From: Zelonia costaricensis
Lineage: Eukaryota > Euglenozoa > Kinetoplastea > Trypanosomatida > Trypanosomatidae
Assembly: GCA_030849075.1 (NCBI GenBank)
Contig: JASAOO010003111.1
Span: 1-22,766, forward strand
Direction of reading: 5' to 3'
DNA: 22,766 nt
Below, piece by piece: positions 9,408-15,962 of this stretch. Numbering within the stretch: the first letter of the stretch is position 1; every line of letters begins with the position of its first letter. Made by a program: the position numbers and the translations under genes. The notes below the pieces were generated by a model, which was not told where the DNA came from, ran no database searches, and was given only the letters and a program-made list of their open reading frames with translations.

Positions 9408-9433
9408 CCCCCACCCCCACCCCTTCACCACCC
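9408..9433 (-). other. Second G-quadruplex motif on transcript strand
   Basis: Four G runs on the - strand, complements of C runs at 9408-9412, 9414-9418, 9420-9423 and 9431-9433, with loops of 1, 1 and 7 bases. It lies about 210 bases from the motif at 9168-9194. Confidence 0.65.
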
Positions 9434-10098
9434 AGAATGGGAGAGAGAGAACGCCGCCGTTGACCGTAGCATCACGATAGAAGCACACAAACCGTCGGAA
9501 CGTCGTCACCGACGCACCTACGCACACGCGCGCACGTCTCTCCAGCCTGGGCCATTTCGACAACCACCACCATCCGGCGTATCTCGAGGGTGCGTAGGGT
9601 AGCAAGACGGTGGGGCGGGGGCCTCCACCGCTGTTCCTTTCCATCTCGCCCCGCCGTGCATCCTGCAACGTGACAGCACGCGAGGTCGACGATCAACACA
9701 CGAAGGAGCGGCGAGGACTGCGACTCGGCACAGGAGGAGCTCCGAAAGAAAACAAGAGAAGGAGAAGCGAACAAAGAGAATGAAGGTGGCAGCGAAGGTG
9801 GCGAAATGGCGCCAGTTGACATCTCGAGGAGCCAGGATGTGTGTGCGTGTGGGAGTGCCAGTGTGTTTGCGTGTGCCTGAGGTAGAGTACCCCGCACACG
9901 GCTTCGAATTCATGCTCCTCTCGTGACTGCGACGTCGGCATCACTGTCTGCGCGCCGATAAAGGTCTAAGAAGCGAGCAGGAGGCGCAGGAGCCTCGACC
10001 GCACTACGAGCAGGTTTGAGTGACTAACTCCAGCGCGCGTGCCCTCAAATGCACCCTACCCCCCCCCACGCTAACGCATGAGAGCTCCCAGACCGTGT

Positions 10099-10116
10099 CA
10101 CACACACACACACACA
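10099..10116. repeat. (CA)9 microsatellite
   Basis: Nine CA units in the gap between the monooxygenase and acyltransferase genes. Confidence 0.95.
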
Positions 10117-10266
10117 AACCGAAAAGGAAAACTACGTTGACGTCTCCCCACGCATTCCCGGCTCCGGCCCTCCCCGTCACCTCTTTCTTTCCCCGGGGGG
10201 GGCGTCCACGAGCACTCCACTAACGGGGAGAATAACAACAACAAGAAGGCACGGAGTCGACACGAG

Positions 10267-10290
10267 CTCACGAAACACAAAAGAAAAAAA
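10267..10290 (-). promoter_or_regulatory. Orphan splice-acceptor-like site after a hairpin
   Basis: On the - strand a T-rich tract (complement of about 10278-10290, TTTTTTTCTTTTG) leads through GTGTTTCGTG to AG at 10267-10268. No coding frame of note follows: the first downstream ATG opens a frame of only a few codons. If used, the site would mark a non-coding transcript or an alternative, very long acyltransferase leader. Confidence 0.3.
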
Positions 10291-10315
10291 CCGAAACGAC
10301 TCGAGTTTCGGTTTT
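10287..10315. other. 11-bp perfect inverted repeat (hairpin)
   Basis: The arm AAAACCGAAAC at 10287-10297 is perfectly complementary to GTTTCGGTTTT at 10305-10315, with a 7-base loop. On the transcribed strand the hairpin is followed immediately by a T-rich tract. It lies about 510 bases past the monooxygenase stop, in its 3' UTR or the intergenic spacer. Confidence 0.85.
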
Positions 10316-10826
10316 GGAGAGCACCTCAAGCAAAGGCGGGAAACATAAAGCAAAGCGAAGAAGACGTGGCTGAAAGGTGCGAGGCACGGCCGACACACGC
10401 CGGCGGTGCGCTGCACCAGAAAACCCCAGACATGCCACCAACCAGCCACCACAGCAGCCACCGCCCTTTCTCCCGATGTCATCGCTCCTCCCCCGGTCAT
10501 ACGCCTCATGAACAGCGTGAGCAAGAGACAGAGGGATGGGGGGAAGGGGGGGGGGGGCAGAGAGATGGAGCCGAGGCACGGAGGCAGTCGGTTACTTACC
10601 AGGCACACTATCTAAAGGTATAGGGAAGCTAAACGCAAACGAGCGTGGGTGGACAAGATCAGAACCGGCACTAGCCTCCGCTGAACGCATCGGAGAGCTA
10701 GTCGGGAGGCCTTGTCAGACGGAGGGAGGCGTGCAGCGGCGAGACGACCTCGCCATCTCCGCGCCGGCTTCGCCCTCATCAAGTCGCACACGCGACCTTC
10801 GAAGTGGCGAGCGAACGCCGATAACA

Positions 10827-12425
10827 TCACTTTCCCCGCTGAGAGCCGTCTTGCGCCGCATCGCGAGATGCGAGTCCCTCCTCCTCGTACGCCGGCCACG
10901 CCGCGGGGGTCCACTCCTGCCCGTCCAGCTCCGGGTCGTCGTACCGCTGCACCGTCTTGAAGTGCGTCTCCACATCTGCCGCGTAGAGCGCCCCCGCGAG
11001 GCCGTGCGCGAGCATGCGAGCCCCGTCGCTGATCTGCGGGATGTCGCCGGAGACGGTGCCGAAGGACAGCGTGGCGGGGTAGCAGAAGCAGTGGATGCGC
11101 TCCAGCCCCGGGCACGCCCCAGGTGTCTTGGCGCGGAACTCGAAGAGGGGCCCCAAGTACGGAGAGCGGCCCATGTCGATGCTGCGCAGCTCCGCCGGCG
11201 GGGTGTACACGTCCTGCCACTGCAGCACGTGCGGCGCAAATGGCGCGAACTCGGGCCGCCTCGCCCAGTCCGAGGCGAACCCGGTGCAGAGAACAACGAA
11301 GTCGACCGCGAGCGGCCCTTTCGGCGTGTCGAGGCGCACCCGCCCGTCCGATGCCCGCACGCCGACCTGCTGAACCGGGGCGTCGAAGTGGAAGAAGGCG
11401 TTGGGATGGCGCGAGACGCGCAGCGTGCTACCGTGCGGGGGCGGGATGTGGAGGTTCATGTAGTGGCGGTACTGCCACTTCCACGCGTCCGGGAAGCTGC
11501 GGAAGCCATGCGTGATACCAGGCCCAACCGTCGCCTTGCTCTTGTTCACCCGCGGCAGATCGTGCCGCCGGATGAGAAGGTGCACCGCGGTTGCGCCGCT
11601 CTCCAGCGCCGTCCCCGCGCAGTCCATCGCTGACGAGCCGCCGCCGATCACGGCGACCGTCTTTCCCTGGAGCATCGACCCGCTCCACAAGTCTCCGCTG
11701 TGGGCGCGACGGTCTGCTGGGATGTGCTCGGCCCAGTCCGGCAGCCACGGGCCGCCAAGCCCGTCCCGCCCCGTCGCCAGCACCACGTGGCGGGCATAGA
11801 CCGTCTCCGCCGGCGCCTCTGCACCACCGCGGCGCACCTGCACGGCCGCGACCAACCCACCGCCGCCGTCGCCGCCCGCCGCGTTTGGCTGCACGAGCAC
11901 CACGTCCGTATCGCTCTCCACCGTCAGCCCGTTCACGCGCTTCAGCCAGCGCAGGTAGTCCATCCACTGCACGCGCGGAATCTTGTCCAGCGCCGCCCAC
12001 GCGCTGGTCCCCCACTGCGCAATGAACCACGCCTGGAAGGTGAGGTGCGCGAAGCCGAGGGCGGGTCCGACGAGGTGCTTGGGCGACCGTAGCGTCTCCA
12101 TGCGCGCCGTCGTGTCCCACGGCCCCTCGTACCCCGCCGGCGCCTTGTCGACCAGGCGCAGCCCCACACCGGCGTGCTGGAGCGCGATGGCAAGGCAGAT
12201 GCCCGCCATACCCGCCCCGACGATAAGCACATCCGTCACCGGGACTGACGACTTCACATCCCCGGTAGTGAGCTCCGGCGTCCACTTGGCAACCGGCAGG
12301 TTCAGCAGCGCGAGGTCGCGCGCATACAGGGCCTCAAGCGCAGCAAGGCCAGCGGCACCGTCGCCGTTCGCCGACGGCGCTGCCGGATGGGCAGCGGCCG
12401 GGGTGCGACTCAGCGACTGGCCCAT
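10827..12425 (-). CDS. FAD/NAD(P)H-dependent monooxygenase-like flavoprotein, N-myristoylation consensus
   Basis: 532 residues. It belongs to the two-dinucleotide-binding-domain flavoprotein group that includes flavin-containing and N-hydroxylating monooxygenases, which use NADPH and O2 to oxygenate small N- or S-containing or ketone substrates. The FAD motif is VLIVGAGMAG (66-75), the NAD(P)H motif VAVIGGGSSAMD (257-268), and ATG-type motifs are LATGR (216-220) and LCTGF (379-383). The stretch RMETLRSPKHLVGPALGF (108-125) and the IPRVQWMDYLRWLKRV block (149-164) remind me of bacterial members, which suggests bacterial ancestry (inference). The start MGQSLS fits the MGxxxS/T N-myristoylation consensus and supports the ATG at 12423-12425, the first ATG in this frame. 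An Ala/Pro-rich leader (about 9-30) precedes the catalytic part. A Gly-rich insert is at 183-190. The stop is TGA. The substrate is unknown. Confidence 0.9.
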   Translation of the reverse strand: MGQSLSRTPAAAHPAAPSANGDGAAGLAALEALYARDLALLNLPVAKWTPELTTGDVKSSVPVTDVLIVGAGMAGICLAIALQHAGVGLRLVDKAPAGYEGPWDTTARMETLRSPKHLVGPALGFAHLTFQAWFIAQWGTSAWAALDKIPRVQWMDYLRWLKRVNGLTVESDTDVVLVQPNAAGGDGGGGLVAAVQVRRGGAEAPAETVYARHVVLATGRDGLGGPWLPDWAEHIPADRRAHSGDLWSGSMLQGKTVAVIGGGSSAMDCAGTALESGATAVHLLIRRHDLPRVNKSKATVGPGITHGFRSFPDAWKWQYRHYMNLHIPPPHGSTLRVSRHPNAFFHFDAPVQQVGVRASDGRVRLDTPKGPLAVDFVVLCTGFASDWARRPEFAPFAPHVLQWQDVYTPPAELRSIDMGRSPYLGPLFEFRAKTPGACPGLERIHCFCYPATLSFGTVSGDIPQISDGARMLAHGLAGALYAADVETHFKTVQRYDDPELDGQEWTPAAWPAYEEEGLASRDAAQDGSQRGK

Positions 12426-12511
12426 GACTTGCCGACGTGCGTAAGTGTATGCACGTGGCAGTGGGTGGGTGGGTGAGAAAAGAAACCAAGGGGGGGGCCT
12501 CAGGTCGGTAC

Positions 12512-12560
12512 CTCCGTTGCGGGCGGAGATTCCGGTGAATGAGGAAGAGCGGTGAAGAGG
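12512..12560 (-). promoter_or_regulatory. Candidate trans-splice acceptor for monooxygenase
   Basis: The - strand complement of about 12530-12560 is pyrimidine-rich (CATCCTCTTCACCGCTCTTC type). The first AG after it is at 12512-12513, which gives an 86-base 5' UTR. A nearer AG at 12428-12429 would leave only 2 bases and is unlikely. Confidence 0.4.
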
Positions 12561-13168
12561 ATGCGCAGAGCGCGTCGATGTGCGTCGGCGCAACCCAGTT
12601 CGCGGACACGTAGCCGCCGCGGAGAGTGAGAGAGGGATGGGGGGAAAGCAGTGCGGCACCGAAGCCGGTAACAATAATAATGCTCAGCGGGAGGTAAGGG
12701 GGGAGCGAAACACAGGAGGCAGTACGCGACGCCGATCCCAAGCAGATAGAAGCGATAGAGCAGGCGACGAGGCGAAGTCCTTGCGAAGTTTGATGGGCGC
12801 GGTAGCAAAGACGGACGCTCACGTGTGCGAGCAAGGTGGAAAGACGACAGCATAAGGGAAGTGAGTCGAGAGGTAGGGAGAGGACAGCATGCGCCACACA
12901 CGGATACGCAGCTCTCTCTCTCCCTTCCTCCTGCTGCGCGCTCCAATGCTGCAGCTCGTCCCACAACAAGGCAGGGGTGAGGAAGGGAGGGAGAGGCGGG
13001 GGCAGCACGCGCGAGAAGGGCTGTGACGCGTTCATGCGATGCTGAGCCTAGTCGCGGCGAGGAATGATGCCCACGACTGAGGACGAGCCTCAAATCCCTT
13101 CTCCGTCTTTGGGGGGGAAGGGCTCGCGTGGCGGTAACAAACACGATTTCCATTTGAAGCGAGAGGGG

Positions 13169-13186
13169 GAGAGAGAGAGAGAGAGA
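13169..13186. repeat. (GA)9 microsatellite
   Basis: GA dinucleotide run within a wider purine-rich stretch (13160-13186), about 220 bases downstream of the J-protein stop codon on the transcribed strand. Confidence 0.9.
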
Positions 13187-13403
13187 CAGCGTGTGCGCTT
13201 ACGCGAGGATGTGGCTGTGTGGCTGTGTGTCGCGATAGATGGCAAGAGAGAGAGAAGGTGCAGCAAGCGCTCCCCGAGTCGATACCTTGCCGTGTGCCTC
13301 GTTTCCCCTCTCGCTGAGGCGTGTGTCCATCCGCGCCGGCGCTGAGAAAGGTGGGTGTGAAGCAGCAGCAGGACAGTTGCGTGTAGACAGGCGAACTAGT
13401 GCA

Positions 13404-15026
13404 CTATTCCTCGCATATGAAGCAGCGTCCTCGCAGCGCCTTTCCGCAAGCGCACCGCGCCTCCGAAACTTGACCCTGCTGTCCACTCCCAGTGGCATGG
13501 CTCGCGCTGCCGCCACCCGCCCGTCGGCTGCGCACCGCTGCGCCGCCACCTCTGCCGCTCAAGCTCGCGCTGAAGATGTTTGGTGGAGCCGCGTAGCCGC
13601 GCCTTGTGACCTCCTCCTTCAAGCCGCCACCACGCAAGCCACCGCCTGCAGTGTCAAGCAGAGTCGCCACGCGCGCCGGTCCAGACGAGTGCAGCGTGCC
13701 GGCGTGCGAAGCGGCATCGACGTGGTGCGGCGTGGACGCAGCGCCGGCCGCTGCGCGCGTCCGTGTGGGCAACTGGTGCTGCACCGGTGGGCCGCCACGT
13801 GCGGCTGTCCACCTTACTGCGTCCTCCTCCAACTCGACTTCGCCGTCGCCTCCCTCGTCGCTGTCATCGTCCGCGTCAAGGCGGGCTAGCAGCTCCGCCA
13901 GTGTGGGCAGCTCTGCGCGTGGGGCTCGCTGCAGGTGAGAGTGGTGCGGCTTCCTCTGTGGTGCTGCCGAGCGTCGCGGCGGTGCGGGCTGGCCGTGTGT
14001 GCCATCCGCGGTGGTGTAAGACTGCACCGAGGACGAGCGCGACGTCGACGGCGTCCCGCAGCCGTGAACGCGGCTGCGGAGGTGAGGCGGGCTGTCGCGA
14101 GCCCGCTGCGAGTGCCCGTGTGGGGCTTGTGCGCCGTACGTCCCAGCAAGGCTGGCGGCGGCGGCGGCGGACGCTGAGGTGCTGCGCAGGTCCGTGGACT
14201 CGAAGACCGGCGGCGGCGGCGGCGGCACCGCGGATACGCCGTCCGCGTCGTCGTCGAAGAAGACGTTCGGCACGGGAGTGCCGCACGCGGGCGCCCTGGA
14301 CGCAGTCGGTACCGACGCGCTGCTGCCGGCTGTGGCAGCACCAAACACATCTGGCGGGGCCGGCACCCGTGGCGCGGCCGCAGGATTCGCAGGTGCACGC
14401 GACGGTGAAGTGAACGGCGATGGTCGCGGAGGCGTAGCAGCGTGGGTGCCGCGATTGCGTGCATCGTGTGCCGTGTGAGCGGGAGCGAATGGATGGGCGC
14501 CGTTCGTTGCGGACTCTCTGCGCTGATGGCTGTTGTGACTATTGCTGCTGCTGGTGCTGCTGCTCGATGCCCGCCAAGTCGATGTAGACGCGCTGGTGAA
14601 TGTGGTGGAAGACGTTGGCGACGACGCAGCTGCGGTAGGTGCCGCGCGCGGTGCCGGTTCGGTGTGCCACGAAGCCCCGCCACCACCCTGGTTGCCGTCC
14701 GCATGGCACGATGCAAACTCGAAGCAGCTCTGCAGAACCTGAAACGCCTCCGACGCCTGTGGCGACGCGTTCTTGTCCGGGTGCGCGCGAATCGCCAGCT
14801 GCCGATATCGCCGCTTCAGCGCTGTAGACTCGCACACAGCGGCGTCGCCGAAGATGGCCAGCGCGGCTGCCTGCAGCACGGATGCGTGTGTCGGGCCATG
14901 ACGTGACGCACTCGCGGCACGCTGCCAGTGCAGCAGGATGCTGTGCACCACCTCTCCGTCCGAGGCACCTGCAGGCCCGCTCGGAACGCCGCCGTGCTCT
15001 GGGTGAGAGGAGACAGTTGTGGGCAT
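13404..15026 (-). CDS. J-domain (DnaJ/Hsp40-type) protein with C-terminal cysteine cluster
   Basis: 540 residues. The J domain near the N-terminus (about 48-108) has KRRYRQLAIRAHPDKN with HPD at 82-84, the motif that stimulates Hsp70 ATPase activity. There is no Gly/Phe region, DnaJ zinc finger or substrate-binding domain, so it is a class C (type III) J protein. Residues 110-370 are Ser/Ala/Pro-rich and low complexity. Four P-x-[VI]-F motifs stand out: PDVF (225-228), PNVF (253-256), PPVF (272-275) and PNIF (482-485). An acidic patch lies at 384-402. The protein ends in CxC-x7-CxxC (C525, C527, C535, C538), a possible zinc site. An in-frame ATG at 15209 would add 61 residues, but that stretch crosses a 17-base G homopolymer and a good splice acceptor, so the ATG at 15024-15026 is preferred. 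The stop is TAG. The specific client and compartment are unknown. Confidence 0.9.
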   Translation of the reverse strand: MPTTVSSHPEHGGVPSGPAGASDGEVVHSILLHWQRAASASRHGPTHASVLQAAALAIFGDAAVCESTALKRRYRQLAIRAHPDKNASPQASEAFQVLQSCFEFASCHADGNQGGGGASWHTEPAPRAAPTAAASSPTSSTTFTSASTSTWRASSSSTSSSNSHNSHQRRESATNGAHPFAPAHTAHDARNRGTHAATPPRPSPFTSPSRAPANPAAAPRVPAPPDVFGAATAGSSASVPTASRAPACGTPVPNVFFDDDADGVSAVPPPPPPVFESTDLRSTSASAAAAASLAGTYGAQAPHGHSQRARDSPPHLRSRVHGCGTPSTSRSSSVQSYTTADGTHGQPAPPRRSAAPQRKPHHSHLQRAPRAELPTLAELLARLDADDDSDEGGDGEVELEEDAVRWTAARGGPPVQHQLPTRTRAAAGAASTPHHVDAASHAGTLHSSGPARVATLLDTAGGGLRGGGLKEEVTRRGYAAPPNIFSASLSGRGGGAAVRSRRAGGGSASHATGSGQQGQVSEARCACGKALRGRCFICEE

Positions 15027-15047
15027 CTCCGCGCAAGGCACGGCACA

Positions 15048-15083
15048 CTCCACAGCGCGGGGTGGGGGGGGGGGGGGGGGAAG
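15048..15083 (-). promoter_or_regulatory. Candidate trans-splice acceptor for J-protein
   Basis: The complement of 15064-15083 is a strong pyrimidine tract (TCTTCC plus a C run). The first AG after it, at 15048-15049, gives a 21-base 5' UTR before the preferred ATG. The tract is itself a 17-base homopolymer, so its length may vary between strains. Confidence 0.5.
15064..15080. repeat. G17 homopolymer
   Basis: Seventeen consecutive G on the + strand (C in the transcript), forming most of the predicted polypyrimidine tract of the J-protein gene. It is the longest mononucleotide run I found in the window. Confidence 0.95.
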
Positions 15084-15664
15084 ACTGCAGCGAGACAACG
15101 CGGTGGGAGAAGCGCAGAAGTGCGAACGCCGAGCCGTACCGCCGGGCGCAGAGTCTCGGCTGCGGCATTGAAGACAAGGCCAGCCACAAACACGCACGCA
15201 TAAACGCATAAACGCCCAAATGCGCGCGTCAGGACGTCAGGAAAGGGAAGGACAAGAGAGAAGGAAGGACAGAGAGAGAGAGGTTGTAGGTGTCCAAGTC
15301 AAGGCACACACGCGTGTCCGCTGCGGCTCGCATCGCGCTCCACTGCGGCTACTTCGCTGCTACCGCTCGAAACGCGCGCCGTGGGGGGAGGGGGGGGGGG
15401 CGAAGGGACGGCGGGACGGCACGGCGACGCGCACACCAAAGAGGTGCCCTCGTCGAAGCCTCTCAGCCAACAGTTCCCCGCACACACACACGTCAGTCCA
15501 TACCTCACACTTCCCACATGCTCGCCCTCGTGTCATCCCGCTCCTTGCTTTTTTTTGGTTTCACCAGACGTCCGCGAGGCGGTCCGCCAGCGCCGTGGCG
15601 CCTGCACCGTCCGTGATGTTTGCTTCAGTTACGTGTTTTGCGCTTTGCGTGTTAACTCGACGCG

Positions 15665-15690
15665 CCCCCTCTGCAGCCCACCCCCACCCC
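15665..15690 (-). other. G-quadruplex motif in BCCIP-like gene 3' flank
   Basis: Complement G runs at 15665-15669, 15677-15679, 15681-15685 and 15687-15690, with loops of 7, 1 and 1 bases. It lies about 270 bases past the stop codon on the transcribed strand, so it is probably in the 3' UTR. Confidence 0.65.
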
Positions 15691-15962
15691 GCATTCAACT
15701 CGTACGTGGTGTGGGCGAACTGGAAAAGAAAAGCGAGCGGCAACGACGAGGGCGTGGGCGCGATCGTGCCACGGCGGGGCTGCAGCCTCGCACACCCCGC
15801 ACTTCACCCATCGTAGAGCGTGACGGAGAGCGGGAGGCGCAGGCGCCAACACCCACCCCACCTCACAACCCACCACCAGCGCCGGTGCCCAAACCAACCC
15901 TTGCGCCCGCCACCTTGTGCCTCGACCGCTTCCAGATGCGCCACCAGATCAAAGTCGCCCGG

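Larger units (their letters stand above)
8119..10826. other. Long intergenic region between monooxygenase and acyltransferase
   Basis: At 2.7 kb this is the longest interior gap, and no protein-coding gene is recognised on either strand. On the transcribed strand it should hold the monooxygenase 3' UTR and the acyltransferase 5' leader. It contains (TG)n at 8251-8273, (AG)9 at 8506-8523, two G-quadruplex motifs on the - strand (9168-9194, 9408-9433), (CA)9 at 10099-10116, a strong hairpin at 10287-10315 followed by a T-rich tract and AG, and a G12 run at 10546-10557. The gap is big enough for a non-coding transcript or a very short gene. Confidence 0.7.
12426..13403. other. Intergenic region between J-protein and monooxygenase
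   Basis: No gene is recognised. It should contain the J-protein 3' UTR and the monooxygenase 5' leader. It includes a (GGGT)3 run on the + strand near 12462-12474, a G8 run near 12490, and a GA-repeat at 13169-13186. Confidence 0.75.
15027..15962. other. Intergenic region between BCCIP-like gene and J-protein
   Basis: No gene is recognised. It should carry the 3' UTR of the BCCIP-like gene and the short J-protein leader. It holds a G17 run (15064-15080), a G10 run (15391-15400), an 8- or 9-base T run near 15549-15556, and a G-quadruplex motif on the - strand (15665-15690). Confidence 0.75.

Noticed and set aside
10536..11633. + strand frame overlapping the monooxygenase 3' half
   Set aside because: Aligned antisense shadow, Arg/Val/Ala-rich, with no domain seen; the - strand flavoprotein motifs are unambiguous.
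13059..13090. C/D-box snoRNA-like TGATG...CTGA
   Set aside because: The boxes are only about 10 bases apart, with no terminal stem; too short for a C/D snoRNA.
15027..15209. 61-residue N-terminal extension of the J protein from the ATG at 15209
   Set aside because: It is Pro/Ser/Cys-rich, crosses a G17 homopolymer and a polypyrimidine-AG acceptor, and precedes a better-placed ATG.
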